Shown here piece by piece: positions 38,471-48,280 of a DNA stretch of 64,000 nucleotides. The position numbers and the translations under genes are program-made. Source of the DNA: Pseudomonas chlororaphis (lineage in GTDB: Bacteria; Pseudomonadota; Gammaproteobacteria; Pseudomonadales; Pseudomonadaceae); contig NZ_MSCT01000014.1 in NCBI RefSeq assembly GCF_001921865.1, positions 168,544 to 232,543 on the forward strand, in the 5' to 3' direction. Each line of letters opens with the position of its first letter. Position 1 is the stretch's first letter. The notes beneath the pieces are model-generated. The model worked only from the letters and a program-made list of their open reading frames with translations, made no database searches and was not told the DNA's origin.

Positions 38471-39421
38471 CTAGCTGAACTGTTGCCGATACTGGGTGGG
38501 CGTCAGGCCGAGTTTTTCACTGAACAGAAAGCGCATGTGCCGCACGCTGCCGAAACCGCTTTTGTAAGCCACGGTCTTGAGCGGCAGGTCGCTGGTCTCC
38601 AGCAGGCTCCTGGCGCGGTCGATGCGCGCACTTTGTAGAAACGCCATGGGCGTCATGTTCACTTCGCGAGCAAACACCCTGGAGAAATGGCGCGCGCTCA
38701 TATTCGCCAGGCCTGCCATGCGCTCGATGCCAAAGGTCTCGTCGAGGTGTTCGAGCACATGGTTCTGCACCCGGGTCACCGGGGTTTCCCGGGCCCCGAC
38801 CGGGGCCGTCAACGGACTGAACTGCGCCTGCCCACCCTGGCGCTTCATCACCACCAGCAACAGCTTGGCCACGTCCTGAGCAACTTTCCTGCCGTGGTCG
38901 CGAGCGACCACGGCCAAGGCCAGATCGATGCCGGCGGTGACTCCGCCCGAGGTGATCAGGTTGCGGTCCCTGACGTAAATCCGGTCGGTCTCCACCGTCG
39001 CCCCGGGAAAGGCTCGGACCAATCGCTCGGTGTAATCCCAGTGAGTCGTCACCCGGTAACCGTCGAGCAAACCGGCATGCCCCAAGATGAAAGCCCCGGT
39101 GCAGATCGAGCCGTAATCGACCGACCGGCCGACGGCGCCCGGCAACCACTCGAGCAACGGTGGGCACCTTTCACTGCTGGCCCCCGGCCCCCCGGACACC
39201 AGCAGCAGGTCATAGCCGCCGCGCGCCTGGTCGATATGCATATCGGCCTGCACGCGGACGCCGTTGGAAGCCCGCAGCACGCCGGGCTCGGTGCCGATCA
39301 GCGACAGCTGATAACGGTCGCCCGGCTGCAGATAGCGATTGGCGGTGGAAAACACCTCCATGGGCCCAGCCATGTCGAGCAGGAGAAAGTCTGGAAACAG
39401 CACCATAGCCACGGTCTTCAT
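38471..39421 (-). CDS. GlxA-type AraC regulator with DJ-1/PfpI N-domain
   Basis: 316 residues. Residues 1-185 are a class I glutamine-amidotransferase-like (DJ-1/PfpI) domain: VAMVLFPDFLLLDMAGPMEV, YDLLLVSGGPGA, and the elbow Cys in YGSICTGAFILGHAGLLDG. Residues about 215-316 are the AraC/XylS domain (FGIERMAGLANMSARHFSRV, LPLKTVAYKSGFGSVRHMRF). Relatives (GbdR, CdhR, ArgR, GlxA) control catabolism of amines and amino acids, usually binding ligand without catalysis. It is divergent from pirin. Start ATG 39421. Confidence 0.93.
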   Translation of the reverse strand: MKTVAMVLFPDFLLLDMAGPMEVFSTANRYLQPGDRYQLSLIGTEPGVLRASNGVRVQADMHIDQARGGYDLLLVSGGPGASSERCPPLLEWLPGAVGRSVDYGSICTGAFILGHAGLLDGYRVTTHWDYTERLVRAFPGATVETDRIYVRDRNLITSGGVTAGIDLALAVVARDHGRKVAQDVAKLLLVVMKRQGGQAQFSPLTAPVGARETPVTRVQNHVLEHLDETFGIERMAGLANMSARHFSRVFAREVNMTPMAFLQSARIDRARSLLETSDLPLKTVAYKSGFGSVRHMRFLFSEKLGLTPTQYRQQFS

Positions 39422-39642
39422 GGGTGAGCATCACCGATATCAAAGAGTTGGAAACAGGCACCGACAGCGGGCTGCTGGCCCGGACGGCACGCGCTCGAGG
39501 GACAAGAATACGTGATTTATCGCGAAAAAATTGTCAACCATAAAGGGACAGTATTTCGTTTTTGATCTACTTATTGCAAAAAAAGTAGACATTAACCTTC
39601 TCCTCAACCGGACGAATTCCCGTCCCGACAGGAGATTCCACC
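39422..39642. promoter_or_regulatory. Divergent promoter region between GlxA-type regulator and pirin
   Basis: AT-rich 221 bp. It contains the inverted repeat CTACTT (39567-39572) / AAGTAG (39583-39588) about 55 bp before the pirin start, a candidate operator. No confident -35/-10 pair was assigned. Confidence 0.4.
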
Positions 39643-40365
39643 ATGCTGACCCTTCGTAAAGCCTCTGATCGCGGCGCGGCCAACCACGGTTGGTTGAAGT
39701 CGTTCCACACCTTTTCCTTCGCCAACTATCGCAACCCGCGGGAACAGGGTTTTTCCGACCTGCTGGTGATCAACGACGATCGGGTCGCCGCCGACAAGGG
39801 GTTCGGCCAGCACCCGCACCGGGACATGGAGATTTTCTCCTATGTGCTCGAGGGTGCCCTGGAACACAAGGACACCCTGGGCACCGGTTCGGTGATCCGT
39901 CCCGGCGACGTGCAACTGATGAGCGCCGGCAGCGGCGTGGCGCACAGCGAGTACAACCACTCGGCCAGCGCCCCTGTGCACTTTTTGCAAATCTGGATAG
40001 TGCCGAACGTCAGCGGCGCCAAGCCGCGTTACCAGCAAGAGCATTTCAGCCCGCAGAAAAAACGCGGCCGCCTGCAACTGATCATCTCCCCCGAGGGGGC
40101 CGACGGCTCGCTGCAGGTTCGCCAGGACGCGCGGGTCTATGCCGGCCTGATTGACGGCCAGGAAAGCGCCACCCTGACACTCGACGCCAACCGCTACGCC
40201 TATGTGCATGTGGCCCGCGGCTCGGTCGACCTCAACGGCCTGAGCTTGCACGAAGGCGATGGCGTACGGGTCCGGGAGGAACAGGCGTTGACCTTGAGCC
40301 GCGGCGTCAATGCCGAAGTGCTGGTGTTCGATCTGCGGGCGCAGGAGCTGCCGCAGTTGTTCTGA
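39643..40365 (+). CDS. Pirin family protein (YhhW-type bicupin)
   Basis: 240 residues. The N-terminal cupin shows the pirin metal site: GFGQHPHRDMEIFSYVLEG and PGDVQLMSAGSGVAHSEYNH (three His and one Glu). The C-terminal cupin (VHVARGSVDLNGLSLHEGDG) lacks the ligands. The ATG follows AGGAG. YhhW-type pirins have quercetin dioxygenase activity in vitro; the physiological role is usually linked to electrophile or oxidative stress. It is divergent from a GlxA-type regulator, its possible controller. Confidence 0.93.
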   Translation: MLTLRKASDRGAANHGWLKSFHTFSFANYRNPREQGFSDLLVINDDRVAADKGFGQHPHRDMEIFSYVLEGALEHKDTLGTGSVIRPGDVQLMSAGSGVAHSEYNHSASAPVHFLQIWIVPNVSGAKPRYQQEHFSPQKKRGRLQLIISPEGADGSLQVRQDARVYAGLIDGQESATLTLDANRYAYVHVARGSVDLNGLSLHEGDGVRVREEQALTLSRGVNAEVLVFDLRAQELPQLF

Positions 40366-40532
40366 CCGACTGGTTTGTTCGGGCTTGCGGTCACGGTCGC
40401 CGATGTTGCGACGACCGGGGCTGCAAGCCCGAACTTGCAGCAGGCACAGGACGCCAAATCGCGAAGATGCGCGATACTTTCGAAAAACACTTCACGAATC
40501 AAAGAGAAAACCGTGCATGTCGCGCGTTTTTT

Positions 40533-40681
40533 TCGCGAGCAAGCTCGCTCTTACAAGGGGTGGGCGCATCACCTGACAACACATAAGTTTATGTAGCCGC
40601 TGCCGAGCCCGCAGGGCCTCGGCGGCCGTCGAATCTCCGCGAGCATACCGCTCGTATGCAGCCTGCGGCAGCGGCTACAGG
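40533..40681. repeat. REP elements of two sequence classes
   Basis: One short palindrome, TCGCGAGCAAGCTCGCTC (40533-40550), then a pair of the TGTAGCCGCTGCCG class: 40592 onward and its inverse GGCAGCGGCTACA ending at about 40681, with inverted sequence between. It fills the 337-bp gap after pirin; I see no gene in it. Confidence 0.8.
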
Positions 40682-40702
40682 GCACGGGAACGCCACGCTC
40701 CT

Positions 40703-42310
40703 TCAGCCCTGCCCTTTGAGGAAATGGCGGATCCGGATCTCCACCCCTTCGCTCTGAAAACGCCGGGCGGCCGCCTCGATCTTCAGCTCGGCGCGAGTTA
40801 CCCGCCCATGGTGGCGCAAGTGGCCGACCCAGGACTCGTCGAAGAAAAGCTCGCACCACAAGCGCGGATTTTCACTGTCCTGCAGCAGGCACCAGGAAAA
40901 CGAACCGTTGCGCTGGCGCATGCGCCGCACCGGGTTCATCGCCAGCTGGAAGGCCTGGGCGTGTTCGGGGGCGATGTCGTACTCCAAGCTGACCATCACC
41001 GGCCCGCGCTCCTGGTCCAGGTCGTCGCCGAGCAGCGGTTGCGGCCAGTGCAACGACGGCGCCAGGTCTTCGGCACTGCGCTGGGGCAAGCCAACGCGCC
41101 AGGTCAGCCCGACCCCGGCCAGCAGCACCGCTGCCGCCGCGCTCAGCGCCACGCTCATGGACAACTGGCTGGCCACCCAACCCCAGAGCAACCCGCCCAG
41201 GGCCATGCTGCCGAAGAACATCAGGATATACACCGCCAGCGCCCGCGCCCGTACCCAGGCCGGCACCGAAGTCTGGGCCGCCACCTGAAAACTCGACAGC
41301 ACCGCGATCCAGGCGCCGCCGCTGATCAGCATCACCGGGATCAACAGATAGAAGTCGCGCAGCCAGGCCAGGGCGAACAACACCAGGGCGTAGATCACGC
41401 TGGCCAGCGCTACCAGGCGGTCCACCGCGATGCGCTGGCGCAGCCGTGGCAACAGCATCGCCCCCAGCACGGCGCCGAGGCCGACACTGCCGAGCAACAC
41501 GCCGAACTGGGTCGCGCTGCCCTGCAACTCGCCACGCACGATCAACGGCAGCAAGGACATGCCCGCGCTGGCGCCAAAGAAGAACCCCAGGGTGCGAACC
41601 AGTACCCGTTGCAGAGGGTGGGAACTGCAGGCGTAGCGCCAACCCACGCGAATCGCGCTGAACAGGCGCTCCGCCGGCAACACCGCGACCTTCGGCTCGC
41701 GCCGCCAGCAGGCGAGCACGGCGATCACCGCGAAGAACGACAGCGCGTTCACCGCGAAAGTCGCCCAGGGTCCCGCCAGGCTCACCAGGACCCCGGCGAT
41801 GGCCGGGCCCACCGCGCGCGCCACATTGGTCCCGACGCTGCTCAAGGCGATGGCCGCGGGCAATTCGCCGGCGGGCACCAGCTCCGGGGTCAGGGCCGAC
41901 CAGGCCGGCATCATCAGGGCCGTGCCAATGCCCATGGCCAGGGTCAACAGCAGCAGCAACGGCACCGTCATCAGACCGCTGAGGGTCAGGAACGCCAGCA
42001 GCATGGCGATGCTGGCCATCCAGCCCTGCACCAGCAACAGGTAACGGCGCTTGTCGACGATGTCGGCCAGCGCCCCCGCCGGCAGCGCGAGGAAAAACAT
42101 CGGCGCCGCGGCGGCCACCTGCACCAGCGCCACCGTCATCGGGCTGGCCGACAGCGAGGTCATCAGCCAGCCAGCGCCCACCTCATGCATCCAGGTGCCA
42201 ATGTTCGAGGCGATGCTGGCCAGCCACAGCCCGCGAAACAGGCCATTCTTCAGCGGGCTCCAGGGCGAAAGGGAGGTCGCGCCTTGAGCGGTATCGAGGG
42301 TCTTTTTCAT
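40703..42310 (-). CDS. MFS exporter with C-terminal ABM-like domain
   Basis: 535 residues from ATG 42310 (AAGGA 5 nt upstream). Twelve membrane helices in the MFS_3/EntS pattern; helices 2-3 carry the loop LPAGALADIVDKRRYLLL (motif A type). After the last helix (about residue 405) there is a soluble tail of about 130 residues, VMVSLEYDIAPEHAQAFQLA, SFSWCLLQDSENPRLWCELF, resembling a ferredoxin-like ABM fold. This fused form is a recurrent conserved type of unknown substrate, probably a drug or siderophore-like exporter. It is divergent from an OprD porin gene across 404 bp. Confidence 0.87.
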   Translation of the reverse strand: MKKTLDTAQGATSLSPWSPLKNGLFRGLWLASIASNIGTWMHEVGAGWLMTSLSASPMTVALVQVAAAAPMFFLALPAGALADIVDKRRYLLLVQGWMASIAMLLAFLTLSGLMTVPLLLLLTLAMGIGTALMMPAWSALTPELVPAGELPAAIALSSVGTNVARAVGPAIAGVLVSLAGPWATFAVNALSFFAVIAVLACWRREPKVAVLPAERLFSAIRVGWRYACSSHPLQRVLVRTLGFFFGASAGMSLLPLIVRGELQGSATQFGVLLGSVGLGAVLGAMLLPRLRQRIAVDRLVALASVIYALVLFALAWLRDFYLLIPVMLISGGAWIAVLSSFQVAAQTSVPAWVRARALAVYILMFFGSMALGGLLWGWVASQLSMSVALSAAAAVLLAGVGLTWRVGLPQRSAEDLAPSLHWPQPLLGDDLDQERGPVMVSLEYDIAPEHAQAFQLAMNPVRRMRQRNGSFSWCLLQDSENPRLWCELFFDESWVGHLRHHGRVTRAELKIEAAARRFQSEGVEIRIRHFLKGQG

Positions 42311-42714
42311 GACAATCCTTGAGTCGTGGGAAGCGGTTTGAAGTACGGCCCCAGCGGGGCTTGCGTCGAGAACGATCGCCGGGCGGTAGCCGGAAGGTGA
42401 CTGACACGATCCTGTGGCTGTCGATTGCCGAAGGGGCCGCCAGCGTGCTCCGCGGCGAGAGGGGTTGGCCCGTAGCAACCCGCCACGGGTAAAACCCGGC
42501 AGGCGCGCCACGCCATCCTCCCCGCATTCGCGCCCCCGAAACGCCCGAAAGCAGCACAGCCGTACAATCCTCGCGCCGCGTAACACGCAACCATTCCTCG
42601 CCTTGATCCGATGGTCACGCCAAGCGGACGCGGACTGATCGAATCCCTGCCGCCCTCTGCCGGCAGCGATACCACCCGCGTCCTGGACAACTCACTTTCA
42701 CGCGGGAAATAAGC
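42311..42714. promoter_or_regulatory. Divergent intergenic region, MFS exporter / OprD porin
   Basis: 404 bp without a supported gene. It must hold both promoters. I find no clear palindrome or sigma70/sigma54 pair by eye. Confidence 0.4.
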
Positions 42715-44076
42715 ATGTCGCCTGTATCGAAAAACCTCAGCGCGCCGGGGCCAGCGAACGTCTCGCTGAAACCGCTCTGGCTGCTTGCCCTGCTCACCGG
42801 CAGCACCGCGCCAGCGATGGCGGCGCAGAACGCGCAAGACATTCCCGGCTTTCTCGAAGGGGCGAGTCTTGAAGTGCTCAGCCGCAACTTCTACCTCAAC
42901 AACGACTATCGATCCCCTGCCCCGTCCGGCAAGAGCTACACCAAGGAATGGGCCCAGGGCTTCATCGCCACGTTCGAGTCCGGTTTCACCCCCGGCGCCA
43001 TCGGCGTGGGGATCGACGCCCATGGCTTCCTGGGCTTGAAACTGGACGGTGGCAAAGGGCATTCCGGAACGGGCCTGTTGCCACTGGACCATGACGGACG
43101 CGGCGAAGACAGCTACTCCAGTGCCGGCGGCGCGCTGAAACTCAAGGCCTCGCGAACCACCTTGACGCTCGGTGAAATGACCGTGGCGACCCCGGTGTTC
43201 GACACCGCCGACAAACGCCTGCAACCGGAATACGCCAGCGGCCTGCTGCTCTCCAGCCGCGAGTTCGAGGGGGTCGAGTTGCAGGCCGGTCATTTCAACG
43301 CCTTCAAGAACCAGGACGCCTCGACCCGCGAGGGCGACTTTACTGGCTACGGGGCAACGACCCGCCACGCCAGCATCGGCTTCATCGGCGCCGACCTGTT
43401 CACCGACCAGGCGCTGGGTGGCGCCCTCTACGCCTCGGAGCTGAGCGATACCTGGCGCCAGTACTACGCCAACCTGCATGCCAGCCTTGGCCAGCTGTTC
43501 CTCGACGGCAACCTGTACCACACCCGCGACCAGGGCCGGGCCGAGGCCGGCGCCATCGACACCACGGCCTACAGCCTCTCCGGCAAATACCGGATCGATG
43601 CCCAGGCGTTCACCCTGGGCTACCAGAAAATCCACGGCGACACGCCCTTCGATTTCGTCGGCGGCGACTCCATCTACCTCGCCAACTCGATCAAGTACGC
43701 CGACTTCAACGGCCCGGGCGAACGCTCCTGGCAAGCCCGTTACGACCTCGACCTGGGCGTCCTGGGCATTCCCGGCCTGAGCTTCATGGCCCGTTACGTG
43801 AGCGGCCGCGGTATCGACGGCAGCCATGCGCCCCAAGGCGGCGCCTACAACCCCTTCGATGCCGACAGCGGCACCTACAACCCGCAACAGGGCCGGGGCG
43901 GACGCCATTGGGAACGCGACCTGGACCTGCACTACATCGTGCAAGCGGGCCCGGCCAAGGACCTGTCGCTGCAACTGTCCCATGTCAGCCACCGGGCCAA
44001 CAGCGCCCAGGCCGGCGACGACATCGACCGGTTGTACATCGTCATCCAGTACCCGCTCAAGCTCGGGCCTTTCTGA
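42715..44076 (+). CDS. OprD-family outer-membrane porin
   Basis: 453 residues. Signal peptide with PLWLLALLTGSTAPAMA; mature start AQNAQDIPGFLEGASLEVLS, then RNFYLNND, the hallmark OprD start. Further features are EWAQGFIATFESGFTPGAIG, GVGIDAHGFLGLKLD, repeated aromatic-girdle beta strands and C-terminal Phe (LKLGPF) for BAM recognition. OprD channels take up basic amino acids, carboxylates or aromatic acids; the subfamily cannot be fixed here. GGGAAATAAGC precedes the ATG. Confidence 0.93.
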   Translation: MSPVSKNLSAPGPANVSLKPLWLLALLTGSTAPAMAAQNAQDIPGFLEGASLEVLSRNFYLNNDYRSPAPSGKSYTKEWAQGFIATFESGFTPGAIGVGIDAHGFLGLKLDGGKGHSGTGLLPLDHDGRGEDSYSSAGGALKLKASRTTLTLGEMTVATPVFDTADKRLQPEYASGLLLSSREFEGVELQAGHFNAFKNQDASTREGDFTGYGATTRHASIGFIGADLFTDQALGGALYASELSDTWRQYYANLHASLGQLFLDGNLYHTRDQGRAEAGAIDTTAYSLSGKYRIDAQAFTLGYQKIHGDTPFDFVGGDSIYLANSIKYADFNGPGERSWQARYDLDLGVLGIPGLSFMARYVSGRGIDGSHAPQGGAYNPFDADSGTYNPQQGRGGRHWERDLDLHYIVQAGPAKDLSLQLSHVSHRANSAQAGDDIDRLYIVIQYPLKLGPF

Positions 44077-44308
44077 TGCCGGGCCACGGGCCGCGCCCCG
44101 GAGAGGCCCTTCGGCAGCGGCCCAACCCCTGACCCACGGCGCGGGCCGGTCGCGCGACAGGCCGCCGAACCGGCACCTGGAATTGATGAAGCCGTGCGCC
44201 GGATGAATGTCGTTAGCCATAGCGACCACCTTGTATCCACGAAGAGAGCCAGACTCCAGGCCCGCACCGGCCGCGCCAACAGCCACGGGGCGCACAACAC
44301 GGTCTTGC

Positions 44309-44575
44309 TCAAGGCCTGGGCGATACTCGGGTAGCGAGGGTTTTCTCGAGGAGTTCGATGACCCCGTTGATACGACTGGAACGGCGAGGGTTGGACAGAC
44401 GCAGTCCCTTGACGCAAGTACCGACGGCGCCGGGTTTAGCCTGGTACAGCTCCAGCCCGGATCAGCCACGCCGCGCCGGCATCGTCGCGCTGCTGGGCAG
44501 GCAGACGCCCGCCGATGAATAGCCGCCACGGCGCACGGCTTCAACGACCCTCTTCAACGCGAGCAACGTGTCCAT
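44309..44575 (-). pseudogene. Decayed LysR-type regulator
   Basis: One leftward frame of 89 codons with an internal TGA. It starts MDTLLALKRVVEAVRRGGYS, a LysR N-terminus, and after the stop continues RRSSRINGVIELLEKTLATR before ending. The central part of a normal 300-residue gene is missing. The remaining 44077-44863 sequence around it holds no gene I can support. Confidence 0.5.
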
Positions 44576-44863
44576 AAGCCGATTCCGAGAGCGAAAAATG
44601 AATCGAAGGACTATGCCCGAGGGCGCAATGAGGTGTCTTGTATGGTTGTGCTCAAGCGCCGGGCCCATCTTCGCCATATCGCCCACACCATGGCATGGCA
44701 GGCTGGCGCGCAGGACGCATGCGACGAGACATCGACAGAGGGCATGGACGGCGCGGGCAATGCGTCGGCCGTCTTCATCCATTCGATCTCCGCCTGGGAC
44801 GTTCGACCGAAGAAGCGCTTAGGATGCAGAGGGAACGCAGTAGATGTCAGGAGAATACGACAC

Positions 44864-45011
<148 letters not shown>

Positions 45012-45074
45012 GTCTTGGTGGTGTGCATTCTATAGAAATTCGAAACTGCGTCAACCCCTTGATTCAAAAAAGTT

Positions 45075-45635
45075 TTATTTCTTTTCCACATCGGTCTTCA
45101 GATGCGGCCAGGCGGCGCGCAGGTATTGCAGCATGGACCACAGGGTGAGCCCCGCCGCGATCAGCAACAACGCATAACCCAGCAGTACCCAGAAGGTGAA
45201 GGCTGACGGGTTGGCCAGCAGGATCACCAGCGCCAGCATCTGCGCGGCGGTTTTCCATTTGCCCATGTTCGATACCGCCACTTGCGCGCGGGCACCGATT
45301 TCAGCCATCCACTCGCGCAGGGCGGAGACGACGATTTCGCGTCCGATGATCACCGCCGCCGGCAGGGTCAGCCACAGGTTGCCGTGTTCCTGCACCAGCA
45401 GCACCAGGGCCACCGCCACCATCAACTTGTCGGCCACCGGATCGAGGAAAGCCCCGAACGGCGTGCTCTGTTCCAGGCGCCGCGCCAGGTAGCCATCGAG
45501 CCAATCGGTGGCCGCGGCGAACGCGAACACGGAACTGGCGGCCATGTAGCTCCAGCTATAAGGCAGGTAAAACAGCAAAATGAAGATCGGGATGAGCAGA
45601 ACGCGTAGAACGGTGATCAGATTAGGGATATTCAT
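45075..45635 (-). CDS. pgsA: CDP-diacylglycerol-glycerol-3-phosphate 3-phosphatidyltransferase
   Basis: 186 residues from ATG 45635 (MNIPNLITVLRVLLIP); a GTG two codons upstream is possible. The CDP-alcohol phosphotransferase signature D-x2-D-G-x2-A-R-x8-G-x3-D-x3-D reads DWLDGYLARRLEQSTPFGAF, then LDPVADK, complete. There are five to six membrane helices. It makes phosphatidylglycerol phosphate, the first committed step to phosphatidylglycerol and cardiolipin, in the inner membrane. It sits 32 bp after uvrC in the classical gacA-uvrC-pgsA order. Confidence 0.97.
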   Translation of the reverse strand: MNIPNLITVLRVLLIPIFILLFYLPYSWSYMAASSVFAFAAATDWLDGYLARRLEQSTPFGAFLDPVADKLMVAVALVLLVQEHGNLWLTLPAAVIIGREIVVSALREWMAEIGARAQVAVSNMGKWKTAAQMLALVILLANPSAFTFWVLLGYALLLIAAGLTLWSMLQYLRAAWPHLKTDVEKK

Positions 45636-45667
45636 CGGCACAACTGGCTACGAGGTGAGTTGGCATT

Positions 45668-47491
45668 CTACTCGCTGTGCAGGTTTGCATAAATCAACTC
45701 AGCGAGCTTTTTACTGATCCCCGGTGCTTTGGCGATCTCGTCGATGCTTGCACGAGACAGCTCCTGCAATCCACCAAAATGTTTCAGCAGGTCGCGGCGG
45801 CGCTTGGGGCCGACGCCGGCCACGCCTTCGAGGGTCGACGTGCGGCGGGTCTTGCCGCGGCGCGCGCGGTGCCCGGTGATGGCAAAACGGTGGGCCTCGT
45901 CGCGGATCTGCTGGATCAAGTGCAGCGCCGGCGAATCGCCCTTGAGGGTGAACTCATGGGCCGCGTCGTTGAGGTACAGGGTCTCGAAACCGGCCTTGCG
46001 CGTCGCGCCCTTGGCCACGCCCAACAGGATCAGGTCGGGCACCGCCAGCTCGTTGAGCACATCGCGGGCCATGGACAACTGGCCCTTGCCGCCGTCTACC
46101 AGGAGGATGTCCGGCAGCTTGCCCTCGCCCTCCTTGAGCTTGCTGAAGCGTCGGGTCAGGGCCTGGTGCATCGCCGCATAGTCGTCGCCGGCGGTCACGC
46201 CTTCGATGTTGTAGCGCCGGTAATCGGACTTCAGCGGCCCTTCCGGCCCGAACACCACGCAGGAGGCCACGGTCGCCTCGCCGCTGGAGTGGCTGATGTC
46301 GTAGCACTCCAGGCGTTGCGGCGGCTCGTCGAGGTTCAGCACTTCGGCCAGGGCCTCGAAACGCGCCGCCACATGCTGACGGTTGGCCAGGCGCGCGCTC
46401 AAGGCCTGTTCGGCGTTGGTCACCGCCAACTGCTGCCAGCGCGCCCGCGTACCGCGCACCCGGTGGCTGATGCTCAGTTCGCGGCCGCGCAACTCCTGGA
46501 TGCCGGCGATCAACGCCGGGAAATCCTCGTGGACCACGTTGACGATCAGCTCGCTGGGCAGGTCGCGTTCCGGGCTGCTGAGAAAATACTGGCCGAGGAA
46601 CGCCGACATGACCTCGGCCACTTCCTCCTCGATGCCCACCTGGGGAAAGAAGTTCTTGCTGCCCAGCACCCGCCCGCCACGCACGCTGATCAGGTGCACG
46701 CAGGCGCCGCCCGGGTTGACGAACGCCGCGACCACGTCCACGTCGCCGCTGCCGCCTTCCATGCTCTGCTGGTCCTGCACCCGCCGCAGCAGGGAAATCT
46801 GGTCGCGCAGCTCGGCGGCTTTCTCGAAGTCCAGGGTCGCGGCCGCTTGCTCCATGCCGCTCGACAGCTCGTCGCTCAGGGCATTGCTGCGGCCTTCGAG
46901 GAACATCACCGAGTGGCGCACATCTTCGGCGTACACCGGGGCCTCCACCAGGCCGACGCACGGCGCCTTGCAGCGCTTGATCTGATATTGCAGGCACGGC
47001 CGGGTGCGATTCTTGTAGTAGCTGTCTTCGCACTGGCGGACCATGAAGGTCTTTTGCAGCAGGCTCAGGCTCTCACGGATGGCCCCGGCACTGGGGTACG
47101 GCCCGAAGTACTTGCCCTTCTGCTTCTTCGCCCCGCGATGGATGCTGAACCGCGGAAACTCGCCGTCGGACAGGAACACATAGGGATAGGACTTATCGTC
47201 GCGCAACAGGATGTTGTACGGCGGCCGCCATTCCTTGATCAGCGTCTGCTCGAGCAGCAGGGCCTCGGTTTCGTTGGCGGTGATGGTGGTTTCGATCTGT
47301 GCGATGCGCCCCACCAGGGCGGCGGTCTTGGGCGCCAGGCCGGTCTTGCGAAAGTAACTGGCCAGGCGGTTCTTCAGGTTCTTGGCTTTACCGACGTAGA
47401 GCAGACGCGCATCGCTGTCGAACATGCGATACACGCCGGGGCGGCCACTGCAGGTGGAAAGAAAGGCACTCGGATCGAACGGTTCGGTCAT
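45668..47491 (-). CDS. uvrC: Excinuclease ABC subunit C
   Basis: 607 residues. The GIY-YIG nuclease starts the protein (GRPGVYRMFDSDARLLYVGK), followed by a Cys-rich stretch, UVR motif (ALSDELSSGMEQAAATLDFE, KAAELRDQI), RNase H-like 5' incision domain (LECYDISHSSGEATVASCVV, LLVDGGKGQL) and C-terminal tandem helix-hairpin-helix (LEGVAGVGPKRRRDLLKHFG). Full length. It makes both incisions in nucleotide excision repair. It begins 2 bp after the gacA stop, so co-translation is likely, as known in Pseudomonas. Confidence 0.98.
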   Translation of the reverse strand: MTEPFDPSAFLSTCSGRPGVYRMFDSDARLLYVGKAKNLKNRLASYFRKTGLAPKTAALVGRIAQIETTITANETEALLLEQTLIKEWRPPYNILLRDDKSYPYVFLSDGEFPRFSIHRGAKKQKGKYFGPYPSAGAIRESLSLLQKTFMVRQCEDSYYKNRTRPCLQYQIKRCKAPCVGLVEAPVYAEDVRHSVMFLEGRSNALSDELSSGMEQAAATLDFEKAAELRDQISLLRRVQDQQSMEGGSGDVDVVAAFVNPGGACVHLISVRGGRVLGSKNFFPQVGIEEEVAEVMSAFLGQYFLSSPERDLPSELIVNVVHEDFPALIAGIQELRGRELSISHRVRGTRARWQQLAVTNAEQALSARLANRQHVAARFEALAEVLNLDEPPQRLECYDISHSSGEATVASCVVFGPEGPLKSDYRRYNIEGVTAGDDYAAMHQALTRRFSKLKEGEGKLPDILLVDGGKGQLSMARDVLNELAVPDLILLGVAKGATRKAGFETLYLNDAAHEFTLKGDSPALHLIQQIRDEAHRFAITGHRARRGKTRRTSTLEGVAGVGPKRRRDLLKHFGGLQELSRASIDEIAKAPGISKKLAELIYANLHSE

Positions 47492-47493
47492 CG

Positions 47494-48135
47494 TCAGGCG
47501 CTGGCGTCGACCATGCCGTGGCGGACCGCCAGCAACGTCAGTTCGACATCGCTGCTGATCGAGAGCTTCTCGAAGATACGGTAACGGTAGGTATTCACGG
47601 TTTTCGGGGACAGACACAACTTGTCTGAAATGATCTGCACTTTCTGGCAACCGACGATCATCAGCGCAATCTGGATCTCCCGCTCCGACAAGGCATCGAA
47701 CGGCGACTCGCTGGACGGCTGGAAGGACTTGAACACCAGTTGCTGGGCAATTTGCGGGCTGATGTAACGCTGGCCGGCAAACACCAGACGGATGGCCTGG
47801 ACCATTTCGTTGAGACCCGCGCCCTTGGTCAAGTAGCCCGCCGCGCCGGCTTGCAGCAAGCGGGTCGGGAACGGATCTTCCTCACACACAGTGACGGCCA
47901 CGACTTTGATATCCGGATGACTGCGCAACAATTTGCGCGTGGCTTCAAGACCGCCGATCCCGGGCATCTTGACGTCCATCAGAACCACATCGGGTTTCAA
48001 CTCCCGGGCCTTGAGCAGGGACTCCTCCCCTGACTCGGCCTGACCGACCACTTGCAGGCCATCGATGTCAGCCAGCATTCGTGTAATACCTGTACGAACG
48101 AGATCATGGTCATCGACTACTAGCACCCTAATCAA
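47494..48135 (-). CDS. gacA: Response regulator GacA
   Basis: 213 residues. Receiver domain with DDHDLV, phosphoacceptor Asp in PDVVLMDVKMPG, Thr/Lys switch residues (VTVCEED, YLTKGAG). C-terminal LuxR-type HTH (LSEREIQIALMIVGCQKVQI, LSPKTVNTYRYRIFEKL). The start is TTG 48135 with GAGGTG upstream; a TTG start is known for gacA in fluorescent pseudomonads. With the sensor GacS it activates the rsm small RNAs and so secondary metabolism, including lipopeptides of the type encoded at the left of this window. It is followed immediately by uvrC. Confidence 0.98.
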   Translation of the reverse strand: MIRVLVVDDHDLVRTGITRMLADIDGLQVVGQAESGEESLLKARELKPDVVLMDVKMPGIGGLEATRKLLRSHPDIKVVAVTVCEEDPFPTRLLQAGAAGYLTKGAGLNEMVQAIRLVFAGQRYISPQIAQQLVFKSFQPSSESPFDALSEREIQIALMIVGCQKVQIISDKLCLSPKTVNTYRYRIFEKLSISSDVELTLLAVRHGMVDASA

Positions 48136-48280
48136 GCAGACACCTCGCGATATGGTCTTTATAGGTTGCCGGACACCTTAGCAAAAAAGCAGCGTGCTGA
48201 GCTAATGACAAACGCCATATAAAAGCCGCTGTTCGCGCGAAATATCCGGCAGGGGGTAAGTACACTGCGAACGCCCTGCC

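Noticed and set aside
40724..42322. 532-codon rightward frame rich in Gln/His/Arg
   Set aside because: Shadow of the MFS exporter gene.
45677..47584. 635-codon rightward frame
   Set aside because: Shadow of uvrC; no motifs, composition typical of antisense in GC-rich DNA.
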